DNA of 64,000 bases from Ornithinimicrobium cavernae (GTDB taxonomy: Bacteria; Actinomycetota; Actinomycetes; Actinomycetales; Dermatophilaceae): contig NZ_QDDJ01000005.1 in assembly GCF_003121625.1 (NCBI RefSeq), forward strand, positions 1 to 64,000. The letters are read 5' to 3'. The notes under the pieces were generated by a model. It saw nothing but the letters and a program-made list of their open reading frames with translations. It was not told where the DNA came from and did no database searches. Positions 18,470-27,466 of the stretch are shown one piece after another. A program made the position numbers and the translations under genes. The number at the start of each line of letters is the position of its first letter. The first letter of the stretch is position 1.

Positions 18470-19099
18470 CTACGGGCGGTCCACAGGCAGCGCACACGTG
18501 TAGACCGAGACCCGCTTGGCCCGCGGGTTGCCCTGTCCCAGACGGCGATAGCGGCCGAGCACCTCGACCAGCTCCTCGCGGAGGGCCGTCATCTGCTCGG
18601 CGGTCACCAGGACCAGGTGGTCCTCCAGCCCCAGCACCGGCTGCCACGGCGCAGGCCACTCGGTGCGGGCGTCCAGCCAGGAGCCCGCCCGGTCCGTGAA
18701 GTGCTCGAGGTAGTCGCGGGCCAGCCAGTCGGCGGCGGCGAGGTCGTCCGGGTCCTCAGGGTCCGGTATGCCGGCGCTCACCTCGGCCGCGGCGCCGGCG
18801 GACCGCGCCCGCCAGACCCGGCGGCGGCCGGTGCCCCCGCCCGTGTCCTCGATCAGGCCGACCTCGGCCAGCTGGCGCAGGTGGTAGCTCGTCGCGCCGG
18901 TGTTCGTCTCCAGTGCCACCGCCAGCTCGGTGGCGGTCGCCGCGCCGTGCACCCGCAGCTGGGCGAGCAGCCGGCTGCGCAGGGGGTGGGCCAGGACCCG
19001 CAGGGGAGTCCGGGCGGACCGCGCTCCCGCCCGGCCGTCGCGGTCCGGTGGCCCGCCGTCGGCGGCGACTGTCGGCATACTCTCCTCTGGGTCGGTCAT
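18470..19099 (-). CDS. ArsR-type winged-helix transcriptional regulator
   Basis: 209 residues. Residues 30-100 form a winged helix: LAHPLRSRLLAQLRVHGAATATELAVAL, then TGATSYHLRQLAEVGLIE (recognition helix) and a basic wing. The C-terminal half has no familiar ligand-binding signature. The ATG at 19099 lacks a ribosome site, but CATACT (19111-19106) lies 6 nt upstream, so the transcript is probably leaderless. That -10 overlaps a 32-bp palindrome, implying autoregulation. The target may be itself or the adjacent secreted-protein genes downstream on the same strand. Confidence 0.85.
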   Translation of the reverse strand: MTDPEESMPTVAADGGPPDRDGRAGARSARTPLRVLAHPLRSRLLAQLRVHGAATATELAVALETNTGATSYHLRQLAEVGLIEDTGGGTGRRRVWRARSAGAAAEVSAGIPDPEDPDDLAAADWLARDYLEHFTDRAGSWLDARTEWPAPWQPVLGLEDHLVLVTAEQMTALREELVEVLGRYRRLGQGNPRAKRVSVYTCALPVDRP

Positions 19100-19108
19100 T
19101 CACCCAGT

Positions 19109-19140
19109 ATGCACACTCTCTGTGCACAGAACATGTGCAT
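19109..19140. promoter_or_regulatory. 32-bp near-perfect palindromic operator of the ArsR-type gene
   Basis: The sequence is symmetric about 19124.5: ATGCACA on the left, TGTGCACA in the centre, TGTGCAT on the right, with 13 of 16 positions matched per half. It covers the -10 (19106-19111) and spacer of the regulator's own leaderless promoter, so a bound dimer or tetramer would block transcription. It lies 52 bp before the -35 of the ribosomal promoter. Confidence 0.7.
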
Positions 19141-19191
19141 GATGCCCGTCGAGGGTCGTGAAAGGGGGGTTGACCTGCGGTCTTGCGTGAT

Positions 19192-19221
19192 TTGAAGCCG
19201 TCCCCGGCGGTCCCGTAAACT
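19192..19221 (+). promoter_or_regulatory. Housekeeping promoter of rplM-rpsI
   Basis: TTGAAG (19192-19197) and TAAACT (19216-19221) are spaced 18 bp, a good SigA-type match. The leader to the GTG at 19292 is about 65 nt and includes CCCACGACCTGGTGGG, which can fold into a small hairpin. Confidence 0.6.
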
Positions 19222-19291
19222 AGAGGACTGTTGCCAACCCACGACCTGGTGGGTCCGGCTCATGCCACTCCCACGAACACGAGGGTTACAC

Positions 19292-19735
19292 GTGCGTACC
19301 TACACACCTAAGGCCAGCGAGATCACCCGCTCCTGGCACGTCATCGACGCCACGGACGTCGTGCTGGGCCGCCTCGCGTCCCAGGCCGCGATCCTGCTCC
19401 GTGGCAAGCACAAGGCCACCTACGCGCCCCACGTTGACACCGGTGACTTCGTCATCATCATCAACGCCGAGAAGGTCGCGCTGACCGGCTCCAAGCTGGA
19501 GCAGAAGAAGGCCTACCGCCACTCCGGCTTCCCGGGCGGCCTGCGGTCCAAGAGCTACACCCAGCTGCTCGAGCAGCACCCGACCCGCGCGGTCGAGAAG
19601 GCGATCCAGGGCATGATCCCCAAGAACTCCCTGGGCCGCCAGCAGCTCTCCAAGCTCAAGGTCTACGCCGGCGACAGCCACCCGCACGCCGCGCAGCAGC
19701 CCGTCCCGTTCGTCATCTCGCAGGTTGCGCAGTAA
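19292..19735 (+). CDS. rplM: 50S ribosomal protein L13
   Basis: 147 residues, the family's normal length, with the L13 core [33 protein letters not shown] and [10 protein letters not shown]. The GTG at 19292 ([15 protein letters not shown]) follows GAGGG at 19281-19285, and an in-frame ATG ten codons upstream adds residues not seen in homologues. Co-transcribed with rpsI, 7 bp downstream. Confidence 0.98.
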   Translation: MRTYTPKASEITRSWHVIDATDVVLGRLASQAAILLRGKHKATYAPHVDTGDFVIIINAEKVALTGSKLEQKKAYRHSGFPGGLRSKSYTQLLEQHPTRAVEKAIQGMIPKNSLGRQQLSKLKVYAGDSHPHAAQQPVPFVISQVAQ

Positions 19736-19742
19736 GGAAACA

Positions 19743-20246
19743 GTGACAGACATGACTGTGAACAACACCGAGGTCGAGGCCGACGAGGTCGAGCTGACCG
19801 AGTACACCTCTGAGTCCGAGGCGCCGGTCGGCGAGGCCGCCCGTCGCCCCTCCGCCTCCGCCCCGGGGGCCGGCACCGGCCGCCGCAAGCAGGCCGTCGC
19901 CCGCGTCCGCATCGTGCCGGGCACCGGTGAGTGGAAGATCAACGGCCGGACCCTGGAGGAGTACTTCCCCAACAAGGTCCACCAGCAGATCGTCAACGAG
20001 CCGCTGACCGTCCTGGAGCTCGACGGCGCCTACGACGTGCTCGTGCGCGTCCACGGCGGTGGCCCCTCCGGCCAGGCCGGCGCCGTCCGCCTTGGCGTGG
20101 CCCGCTCGCTCAACGGCGTCGACACCGAGCTCAACCGCCCAGCCCTGAAGAAGGCCGGCCTGCTGAGCCGCGACGCCCGCGTCCCCGAGCGCAAGAAGGC
20201 CGGTCTCAAGAAGGCCCGCAAGGCTCCGCAGTACAGCAAGCGCTGA
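19743..20246 (+). CDS. rpsI: 30S ribosomal protein S9
   Basis: 167 residues ending in the typical basic tail [12 protein letters not shown], which reaches the ribosomal P site. The core [17 protein letters not shown] and [19 protein letters not shown] are present. An acidic N-terminal extension of about 45 residues is common in actinobacteria. The GTG at 19743 lies 4 nt after AAGGAA; the ATG at 19752 is an alternative start. Confidence 0.97.
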   Translation: MTDMTVNNTEVEADEVELTEYTSESEAPVGEAARRPSASAPGAGTGRRKQAVARVRIVPGTGEWKINGRTLEEYFPNKVHQQIVNEPLTVLELDGAYDVLVRVHGGGPSGQAGAVRLGVARSLNGVDTELNRPALKKAGLLSRDARVPERKKAGLKKARKAPQYSKR

Positions 20247-20290
20247 TCGGCCGCTCCACGCCGGAGCGACCTGCCGCTTCGGCGGCCTAC

Positions 20291-20326
20291 GAGGGCCCCG
20301 ACCTGCACAAGCCGGTCGGGGCCCTC
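20291..20326 (+). terminator. Terminator of the rplM-rpsI operon
   Basis: Perfect 13-bp stem: GAGGGCCCCGACC (20291-20303) pairs with GGTCGGGGCCCTC (20314-20326) across a 10-nt loop. It lies 45 bp after the rpsI stop, with no T-run following. Confidence 0.85.
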
Positions 20327-20390
20327 CGCGTGTCCTAGGCTGTGCTGTCGGGCGCCGCCGTCGGTGTCCGAGATGACGAAGGAGAATGAC

Positions 20391-21740
20391 GTGGCGCGAC
20401 TATTCGGCACCGACGGGGTGCGCGGACTGGCCAACCGGGACCTGACCGCAGAGCTGGCGCTGAAGCTGTCGGTCGCCGTGGCCCACGAGCTCGGCTCCAG
20501 CGGCACCAGCTACGGCGGGCACCGGGCCGCCGCCGTCGTCGGACGCGACCCCCGGGCCTCCGGTGAGTTCCTCAGTGCCGCGGTCATGGCCGGCTTCGCC
20601 TCCGCGGGCGTCGACGTGCTCAACGCCGGCGTCCTGCCGACGCCCGCCGTCGCCTACCTCACCGCGCGGATGGACGCCGAGATGGGCGCCGTGCTGTCGG
20701 CGTCACACAACGCCATGCCGGACAACGGCATCAAGTTCTTCGCCGGGGGAGGTCACAAGCTGGCCGACGACATCGAGGACGCCATCGCGGGGCGCCTCGA
20801 CGCCGAGTGGGAGCGCCCCACGGGCGCCCGGGTCGGGCGGATCCGGCCGTTCCCGCAGGGCGCGGACTTCTACATGGAGCACCTGCTGGAGTCGGTGCCC
20901 GGACGGCTCGACGGCCTCCACGTCGTCGTCGACGCCGCCCACGGGGCCGCCAGCCACGTCGGACCCGAGGTCTTCAAGCGGGCCGGCGCCACCGTCGACA
21001 CCATCGGCGGCGACCCGGACGGTCTCAACATCAACGACGGTCACGGGTCGACCCACCTCGAGCGTCTGCAGCAGGCCGTCATCGACCGTGGTGCCGACCT
21101 CGGCTTCGCCTTCGACGGTGACGCGGACCGCTGCCTGGCCGTCGACGCCGACGGGAACACCGTCGACGGTGACCAGATCATGGCAGTCCTCGCGGTCGAC
21201 ATGAGGGAGCGCGGCACCCTGGCCCACGACACCCTGGTCGCGACCGTGATGAGCAACCTCGGCCTGCTGCAGGCCATGGAGCGCGAGGGCATCAAGGTCG
21301 TGCAGACGGCCGTGGGTGACCGCTACGTCCTGGAGGAGATGCGCGCGCAGGGCTACACCCTCGGTGGGGAGCAGTCGGGCCACGTGATCATGCTCGACCA
21401 CGGCACCACCGGTGACGGCGTGCTCACCGCGCTCGCGATCGCCCGGCGCGTGCGCGCCGCGGGCCGGCCGCTGGCCGAGCTGGCCAGCATCATGACGCGT
21501 CTGCCGCAGGTCCTGATCAACGTCAAGGGCGTCGACAAGGACCGGGTGGGCGAGGACGAGGCGGTGCAGTCGGAGGTCGCCGCCGCCTCCGCCGAGCTCG
21601 ACGGGTCGGGCCGCGTGCTGCTGCGCAAGTCGGGGACCGAGCCGCTCGTGCGGGTCATGGTCGAGGCGGACACGGCCGAGCGCGCCCAGCAGTATGCCGA
21701 GCGGCTGGCTTCCGTCGTCCAGGAGCGCCTCGCCCTCTGA
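20391..21740 (+). CDS. glmM: Phosphoglucosamine mutase
   Basis: GlmM converts glucosamine-6-phosphate to glucosamine-1-phosphate for UDP-GlcNAc and peptidoglycan synthesis. At 449 residues it is standard length. It shows LFGTDGVRG at the N-terminus, the phosphoserine loop [11 protein letters not shown] (Ser105), the metal site DGDADRC and the phosphate-binding [12 protein letters not shown] near the C-terminus. The GTG at 20391 has GAAGGAG 7 nt upstream. Position after rplM-rpsI is conserved in actinobacteria. Confidence 0.97.
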   Translation: MARLFGTDGVRGLANRDLTAELALKLSVAVAHELGSSGTSYGGHRAAAVVGRDPRASGEFLSAAVMAGFASAGVDVLNAGVLPTPAVAYLTARMDAEMGAVLSASHNAMPDNGIKFFAGGGHKLADDIEDAIAGRLDAEWERPTGARVGRIRPFPQGADFYMEHLLESVPGRLDGLHVVVDAAHGAASHVGPEVFKRAGATVDTIGGDPDGLNINDGHGSTHLERLQQAVIDRGADLGFAFDGDADRCLAVDADGNTVDGDQIMAVLAVDMRERGTLAHDTLVATVMSNLGLLQAMEREGIKVVQTAVGDRYVLEEMRAQGYTLGGEQSGHVIMLDHGTTGDGVLTALAIARRVRAAGRPLAELASIMTRLPQVLINVKGVDKDRVGEDEAVQSEVAAASAELDGSGRVLLRKSGTEPLVRVMVEADTAERAQQYAERLASVVQERLAL

Positions 21741-21779
21741 CCGGACCGCCGGGCCCCAACCGATCTCGACGGCGCGCTC

Positions 21780-21843
21780 GGTGGGCGTGGATCGCGCGAC
21801 ACCGTGCGCCTGGTGGGCGTGGATCGCGAGTCAGCGTGCGCCC
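21780..21843 (+). repeat. 32-bp tandem direct repeat between convergent genes
   Basis: Two adjacent 32-bp copies (21780-21811, 21812-21843) share GGTGGGCGTGGATCGCG exactly at the 5' end and GTGCGCC near the 3' end, with a diverged middle. They fill the gap between glmM and the carbonic anhydrase gene. No clear terminator hairpin was found here. Confidence 0.75.
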
Positions 21844-21845
21844 GG

Positions 21846-22421
21846 TCAGACGAGCTGGTCCAGCAGGCCGGTGTCGACGTCGTAGAGGAACCCGCCGACC
21901 TGTGCGCGGTCACCGATCAGCGGGTGGCTCGTAACGCGGTGGACGTCCTCGACGAGGGCGGCCCGCTGGTCGGGGACCACGTGGAAGTGCTGCCACCAGG
22001 CGTCCTGCCCGGAGACCTCGGTGATCTTCTCGCGCAGCTCGTTCTCGGACATCTGCGTCATCGCGCACCGGGTGTGCGGGACGACCATGATCCGCCTGAC
22101 GTTGAGCAGGTGCACGCCCAGCACGAGCGCCTCGAGGGCCGCGTCGGTGATCCGGCCACCCGGGTTGCGGAAGATCTTGGCGTCACCGTGGGTGAGCCCC
22201 ACCATCGCCAGGGGCTCGATGCGCGAGTCCATGCAGGTGACGATCGCGACGCCGGCACGTGCGATGCCGTCGAAGCCACCCAGGCTGAAATCCTGCCCGT
22301 ACGACCGGTTGTGCGCGAGGAGATCCTGAAAACCCGTGCCACTCGTCGGGCCCGCCCCCTCTGGGTCTCCCTGGTGGGGCGCGCCGTTTGAGAGGTGGCG
22401 CTGCCAACCGAAGCCACTCAC
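21846..22421 (-). CDS. Beta-class carbonic anhydrase
   Basis: This cytoplasmic zinc enzyme interconverts CO2 and bicarbonate. 191 residues with zinc ligands Cys63 and Asp65-Arg67 (CMDSR), His116 and Cys119 (HTRC), and the following FRNPGGR segment. The GTG at 22421 overlaps the fumarase stop (GTGA) and has AGGAGG 7 nt upstream, so translation is coupled to fumarase and this start is well supported. The pairing may link bicarbonate supply to C4 metabolism (inference). Confidence 0.95.
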   Translation of the reverse strand: MSGFGWQRHLSNGAPHQGDPEGAGPTSGTGFQDLLAHNRSYGQDFSLGGFDGIARAGVAIVTCMDSRIEPLAMVGLTHGDAKIFRNPGGRITDAALEALVLGVHLLNVRRIMVVPHTRCAMTQMSENELREKITEVSGQDAWWQHFHVVPDQRAALVEDVHRVTSHPLIGDRAQVGGFLYDVDTGLLDQLV

Positions 22422-24151
22422 CGCTGTGCCTCCTGCAGTCCGGGCCGCAGCGGGATCGACATCGCCAGCGGCTTGCTCACGGCAGCGAAGAAGTCGTTGC
22501 CCTTGTCGTCCACGACGATGAACGCCGGGAAGTCCTCCACCTCGATCTTCCAGATCGCCTCCATGCCGAGCTCCTCGTACTCGATCACCTCCACCGACCG
22601 GATGCAGTCCTGGGCCAGGCGCGCGGCCGGGCCCCCGATCGAGCCGAGGTAGAAGCCGCCGTGGGCGGCGCAGGAGTCGGTCACCTGCTGGCTCCGGTTG
22701 CCCTTGGCCAGCATCACCTTGGAGCCGCCCGCGGCCTGGAACTGCTCGACGTAGGAGTCCATCCGACCGGCGGTGGTCGGGCCGAAGCTGCCGGACGGCA
22801 TACCCTCCGGGGTCTTGGCCGGGCCGGCATAGTAGACGGGGTGGTCGCGCAGGTAGGCCGGCATCTCCTCGCCGGCGTCCAGGCGCTCCTTGATCTTGGC
22901 GTGCGCGATGTCGCGCGCCACGACGAGCGGACCGGTGAGTGACACCCGGGTCTTCACTGGGTGCCTGGTCAGCTCGGCCAGGATCGCCTCCATCGGCTGG
23001 TTGAGGTCGATCGGCACCGCGGACTGCTCGCCGGTGCCGGAGACACCGTGGGCCTCGGCGTCGAGCTCCTCGTCGACCTCCTCGGGCATGAACCTGGCCG
23101 GGTCGGTCTCCAGCTGCTCGATGAAGATGCCCTCCGGGGTGATCTTGCCCAGGGCCTGCCGGTCGGCCGAGCAGGACACCGAGATCGCGACCGGCAGGCT
23201 CGCACCGTGGCGGGGGAGGCGGATCACCCGCACGTCGTGGCAGAAGTACTTGCCGCCGAACTGGGCGCCGATCCCGAAGTTGCGGGTCAGCTCGTGGATC
23301 TGCTCCTCGAGCTCGGGGTCGCGGATGCCGTGGGCGGCCATCGTCCCCTCGGTCGGCAGCCCGTCCAGGTAGCGCGCGGAGGCGTACTTGGCGGTCTTCA
23401 TCGCGAACTCGGCGGAGGTGCCGCCGAGGACGACAGCCAGGTGGTATGGCGGACAGGCGGCTGTGCCGAGAGCGCGCAGCTTCTCGTCGAGGAACTCCAT
23501 CAGCCGCTGCGGGTTCAGCAGGGCCTTGGTCTCCTGGTAGAGGAAGGACTTGTTGGCCGAGCCGCCGCCCTTGGCCATGAAGAGGAAGTTGTAGGAGAGC
23601 TCGTGGCCGGGCTTGGTGTCGGCATAGAGCTCGATCTGGGCGGGCAGGTTGGAGCCGGTGTTCTTCTCCTCCCAGGTGGTGAGGGGGGCCATCTGGGAGT
23701 AGCGCAGGTTGAGCGTGGTGTAGGCGTCGAAGACCCCGCGGGAGATCGCCTCCTCGTCGGCGACCGGTCCGTCCGGGCCCGGGGCGCTCAGCACCTGCTG
23801 GCCCCGCTTGCCCATGACGATCGCGGTGCCGGTGTCCTGGCACATCGGCAGGACACCGCCCGCGGCGATGTTGGCGTTCTTGAGCAGGTCGAGGGCCACG
23901 AACTTGTCGTTGTTGCTCGCCTCGGGGTCGTCCAGGATGTTCCGGAGCTGCTGCAGGTGACCCGGGCGCAGGTAGTGCGCGATGTCGTGCATCGCGGTCT
24001 CGGTGAGCAGACGCAGCGCCTCGGGCTCCACCTCGAGGAAGCGTCGACCACCCGGACCCTCGACGACCCGGACGCCCTCGGTCGTCAGGAGGCGGTAGGC
24101 CGTCTCGTCCGGGGCGGTCGGCAGGAGGTCGGAATAGCGGAACTCGGGCAT
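22418..24151 (-). CDS. fumA: Class I (iron-sulfur) fumarate hydratase
   Basis: Interconverts fumarate and malate in the TCA cycle. 577 residues in the class I layout, with Cys residues in [15 protein letters not shown] and DSCAAHGG that could bind the 4Fe-4S cluster, and C-terminal beta domain motifs [16 protein letters not shown] and KGNRS. The ATG at 24151 has no ribosome site, but TAGGCT (24163-24158) lies 6 nt upstream, suggesting a leaderless mRNA. First gene of a two-gene unit with the carbonic anhydrase. Confidence 0.96.
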   Translation of the reverse strand: MPEFRYSDLLPTAPDETAYRLLTTEGVRVVEGPGGRRFLEVEPEALRLLTETAMHDIAHYLRPGHLQQLRNILDDPEASNNDKFVALDLLKNANIAAGGVLPMCQDTGTAIVMGKRGQQVLSAPGPDGPVADEEAISRGVFDAYTTLNLRYSQMAPLTTWEEKNTGSNLPAQIELYADTKPGHELSYNFLFMAKGGGSANKSFLYQETKALLNPQRLMEFLDEKLRALGTAACPPYHLAVVLGGTSAEFAMKTAKYASARYLDGLPTEGTMAAHGIRDPELEEQIHELTRNFGIGAQFGGKYFCHDVRVIRLPRHGASLPVAISVSCSADRQALGKITPEGIFIEQLETDPARFMPEEVDEELDAEAHGVSGTGEQSAVPIDLNQPMEAILAELTRHPVKTRVSLTGPLVVARDIAHAKIKERLDAGEEMPAYLRDHPVYYAGPAKTPEGMPSGSFGPTTAGRMDSYVEQFQAAGGSKVMLAKGNRSQQVTDSCAAHGGFYLGSIGGPAARLAQDCIRSVEVIEYEELGMEAIWKIEVEDFPAFIVVDDKGNDFFAAVSKPLAMSIPLRPGLQEAQR

Positions 24152-24329
24152 GGCTGAAGCCTAAACCTTCGGCAACGCGCGCCCGCACGGTGGCGCAGGT
24201 CACACAAAGAGTGTTCTATGGGTTACGGCACAACAGGTTCGCCGGTTGGGCGCTGGGTGAAGTCCGTGGTTCTCCCCGACACGGCTCCGCTGCCGCACAA
24301 CTGGAGACGTTCTGACGAAGGAGCCAGAT

Positions 24330-25631
24330 GTGAGCAGAGGCAGAAGACGCTCCAGGATCGCGGTGGCGCTCTGCGCCTCGAGCGTGCTGGTCGGGCTGAC
24401 GGCCTGCGGCGGCAACGAGGACACCACGCGACTGACCTGGTACATCAACCCCGACGGTGGCGGGTCCGACCCGAACGGCAAGGGCCAGGCCCAGATCGCG
24501 CGGGAGTGCACGGAGGCCGCCGGCGGTGCCTACTCCCTGGAGGTGCAGCTCCTGCCCAACAGCGCCAGCGACCAGCGACAGCAGCTGATCCGTCGGTTGG
24601 CGGCCCAGGACCCGGGCGTCGACCTGATGAGCATCGACCCGGTGTTCATCGCCGAGTTCGCCCAGGCCGGCTACCTCGCTCCGGTCCCCGGGGACATGGT
24701 CGAGACCTTCACCGAGGACCGCGTCGACGCGGCGATCACCAGCTCGGAGTGGAACGGCGAGCTGGTCACCGTCCCCTTCTGGGCCAACACCCAGCTGCTC
24801 TGGTACCGCAAGAGCGTGGCCGAGGCCGCGGGGATCGACCCGAGCCAGGGCGTCACCTGGGACCAGCTCATCGAGGCAGCCGAGGCACAGGACGTCACCA
24901 TCGGCGTCCAGGCAAACCGTTACGAGGGCTATACGGTCTGGATCAACGCGCTGATCGCGGGCGCCGGCGGCGAGATCCTGGTCAACCCCGGCCCGGACGT
25001 GGATGACATCGAGCTCGGCCTCGACACCGATGCCGGTCGCAAGGCCGCCGAGGTGATCCGCAAGGTGTCCGACACCGGGGTCGGTGGCCCGTCGATGGGC
25101 ACCTCCGACGAGACCGCGGCGCTGAACCTGTTCCAGGACCCGGCCACGAGCGGCTTCCTGGTGAACTGGCCCTACGTGTGGGCGGCGTTCCCGGCCAACG
25201 GGGTCGAGTTCATCGACGACATCGAGGCCGCGCCCTACCCTGCCACGACCGAGGACGGCGAGTCCGCCCCGCCCTACGGCGGGATCTCGCTGGGCATCGG
25301 CGCCGCGGGTGAGCACCCGGACCTCGCCTACCAGGCCGCCGAGTGCATCACCAACGTCGAGCACCAGACGCTCTACATGACCGGCACCGGCAACCCGGCC
25401 TCCCGCAAGGCCGTCTTCGACGACCCGGCCGTCACCGAGCAGTTCCCGATGGCCGACCTGATCCGGGAGTCCCTGGACAACGCGGTGCCGCGGCCGCAGA
25501 CGCAGTACTACGGCGACCTGTCCACCGGTCTGCAGCGGGAGTTCAGCCCGCCGAGCTCGGTCACCGAGACCACACCCGCCGACGCGAGCACCCTGATCCT
25601 GGACGTGCTGAGAGGGGAGGCCCTGCTATGA
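24330..25631 (+). CDS. lpqY: Trehalose-type ABC transporter substrate-binding lipoprotein (LpqY-like)
   Basis: A 433-residue lipoprotein with lipobox LTAC (Cys26 region) and an extracellular solute-binding fold. It follows mycobacterial LpqY, as I recall it, at many points: NTQLLWYRK, VQANRYEGYTVWINALIAGAG, VNWPYVWA, APYPA, GGISLGIGAAG, FPMADLIRESL and RPQTQYYGDLS. LpqY recovers trehalose released from cell-wall glycolipids. The GTG at 24330 has GAAGGAG upstream. First of four co-directional genes, overlapping the next by ATGA. Maltose or another disaccharide is the alternative ligand. Confidence 0.85.
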   Translation: MSRGRRRSRIAVALCASSVLVGLTACGGNEDTTRLTWYINPDGGGSDPNGKGQAQIARECTEAAGGAYSLEVQLLPNSASDQRQQLIRRLAAQDPGVDLMSIDPVFIAEFAQAGYLAPVPGDMVETFTEDRVDAAITSSEWNGELVTVPFWANTQLLWYRKSVAEAAGIDPSQGVTWDQLIEAAEAQDVTIGVQANRYEGYTVWINALIAGAGGEILVNPGPDVDDIELGLDTDAGRKAAEVIRKVSDTGVGGPSMGTSDETAALNLFQDPATSGFLVNWPYVWAAFPANGVEFIDDIEAAPYPATTEDGESAPPYGGISLGIGAAGEHPDLAYQAAECITNVEHQTLYMTGTGNPASRKAVFDDPAVTEQFPMADLIRESLDNAVPRPQTQYYGDLSTGLQREFSPPSSVTETTPADASTLILDVLRGEALL

Positions 25632-26590
25632 GCACCACGACCGAGACGCAGACCGAGACCGAGCTGCGTCCCCGCTCCTCGACCAAGGCCGCGTTGAGCG
25701 ACCGGGTGAGGGCCGAGCGCAGGCTCGGCTGGAAGCTGGCCGGCCCGGCGTTCATCGTCATGCTGGCCGTGACCGCCTGGCCGATCATCCAGGCCGTCTA
25801 CCTGTCCTTCTTCCGCTACCGGCTCACGGACCCGGACGCCCGCGAGGTCGTCTGGCTGGGCAACTACCAGGTGATCCTCACCGACCCGATCTGGTGGAAG
25901 GCGTTCTTCGTGACGCTGCTGATCACGGTGATCACCGTCGCGGTCGAGCTGGTGCTCGGCTTCTTCATCGCGATGATGATGCACCGTGTGGTGCTGCCGA
26001 GGCGCACCCTGCGCACGATCGTGCTGATCCCCTACTCGATCATCACGGTGGTGTCGGCCTACGCCTGGCTCTACTCCTTCCGCACGGACACCGGCTTCAT
26101 CAACGGCTGGCTGAACCTCCTGACCTTCGGGCTGGTCCCGGACAGCTTCGACTGGTTCGGCGGCTTCTGGCCCTCGATCGTGGCGATCTGCCTGTCGGAG
26201 ATCTGGAAGACGACGCCGTTCATGTCGCTGCTGCTGCTGGCCGGTCTGGCCCAGATCGACAGCGCGATGGAGGAGGCGGCCAAGGTCGACGGGGCCACCT
26301 TCTGGCAGCGCCTGTTCAAGGTGGTGCTGCCCAACATGAAGGCCGCCATCATGGTCGCGGTGCTGTTCCGCACCCTGGACGCCTTCCGCATCTTCGACAA
26401 CGTCTTCGTCATGACGGGCGGCGCCAACGACACCACGACGTTGTCGCTCCTCGCCTACAACGCCACCATCAACCGCGTGGAGATCGGCATGGGATCGGCG
26501 ATCTCCGTGCTCCTCTTCCTCTGCGTGTTCGCCATCGCCCTGATCTTCATGAAGGGCTTCAACGTCGATCTCGCCGGGTCGAAGAAGTAG
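25628..26590 (+). CDS. sugA: Sugar ABC transporter permease (SugA-like)
   Basis: 320 residues with about six membrane helices after a charged N-terminal tail. It has the coupling loop EEAAKVDGATFWQRLFKVVLP (EAA motif, contacts the ATPase). The ATG at 25628 overlaps the lpqY stop (ATGA). An alternative in-frame extension upstream lies inside lpqY. Forms the heterodimeric channel with the next gene. Confidence 0.92.
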   Translation: MSTTTETQTETELRPRSSTKAALSDRVRAERRLGWKLAGPAFIVMLAVTAWPIIQAVYLSFFRYRLTDPDAREVVWLGNYQVILTDPIWWKAFFVTLLITVITVAVELVLGFFIAMMMHRVVLPRRTLRTIVLIPYSIITVVSAYAWLYSFRTDTGFINGWLNLLTFGLVPDSFDWFGGFWPSIVAICLSEIWKTTPFMSLLLLAGLAQIDSAMEEAAKVDGATFWQRLFKVVLPNMKAAIMVAVLFRTLDAFRIFDNVFVMTGGANDTTTLSLLAYNATINRVEIGMGSAISVLLFLCVFAIALIFMKGFNVDLAGSKK

Positions 26591-26600
26591 AGGAGGAGAC

Positions 26601-27437
26601 ATGGACGCCACACCGAAGCAGAAGTGGAGCCTGTTCGCGGTCTCGATCCCCGTCATGCTCTGGACCCTGATCCCGCTGTTCTGGATCTTCTCCCTGGCCG
26701 TCAAGCCCAACTCCATCCAGGCCGACGGCAAGTACTTCCCCCGCGAGTTCACCTGGGAGAACTTCCGGCTGATCCTCACCGGGGGTGCCAGTGACCTGTT
26801 CCTCCCGGCCCTGTGGAACTCGATCATCGTCTGTCTGGCCGCCACCATCATCTCGGTGGTGCTGGCGACCTTCTGCGCCTACGCGATCGCACGCCTGGAC
26901 TTCCCGGGCAAGAAGATGATCCTGCTGGTGGCCCTGGGGGTCTCGTTCTTCCCGGTGATCTCGCTGGTGACGCCGCTGTTCGACACCTGGCGCTCCGTCG
27001 GGCTCTTCGACACGATCCCGGGCCTGATCATCCCCTACCTGGCGCTGACCCTGCCGCTGGCGATCTGGGTGCTCTCCGCGTTCTTCCAACAGATCCCGTG
27101 GGAGATGGAGCAGGCCGCCCAGGTCGACGGCGCCACCAGCTGGCAGGCGTTCCGCAAGGTGATCGTCCCGCTGGCCGCTCCCGGTGTCTTCACCACCGGC
27201 ATCATCACCTTCTTCACCGCGTGGAACGACTTCGTCTTCGCGATCTCGCTGACCTCGGAGAACGCCCGGACCGTTCCGGCGGCCCTGGCGTTCTTCACCG
27301 GCGCCAGCCAGTTCGAGCAGCCGATCGGCGCGATCTCGGCCGCTGCCGTGATCGTGACCATCCCCGTCGTGATCCTGGTCCTCATCTTCCAGAAGCGCAT
27401 CGTGGCCGGGCTGACCTCCGGCGCCGTCAAGGGCTGA
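26601..27437 (+). CDS. sugB: Sugar ABC transporter permease (SugB-like)
   Basis: 278 residues, six membrane helices, with EAA loop MEQAAQVDGATSWQAFRKVI. The ATG at 26601 follows GAGGAGGAG. It is separated from sugA by 10 bp and completes the inner-membrane pore of the trehalose importer. Confidence 0.93.
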   Translation: MDATPKQKWSLFAVSIPVMLWTLIPLFWIFSLAVKPNSIQADGKYFPREFTWENFRLILTGGASDLFLPALWNSIIVCLAATIISVVLATFCAYAIARLDFPGKKMILLVALGVSFFPVISLVTPLFDTWRSVGLFDTIPGLIIPYLALTLPLAIWVLSAFFQQIPWEMEQAAQVDGATSWQAFRKVIVPLAAPGVFTTGIITFFTAWNDFVFAISLTSENARTVPAALAFFTGASQFEQPIGAISAAAVIVTIPVVILVLIFQKRIVAGLTSGAVKG

Positions 27438-27466
27438 GGCCCGCTCAACCCAAGGAGAACCTGCAC

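Noticed and set aside
21846-24203. Apparent 785-residue fusion of carbonic anhydrase with an upstream extension
   Set aside because: The upstream part is the shadow of fumarase in another frame. A GTGA overlap with AGGAGG marks the true carbonic anhydrase start at 22421.
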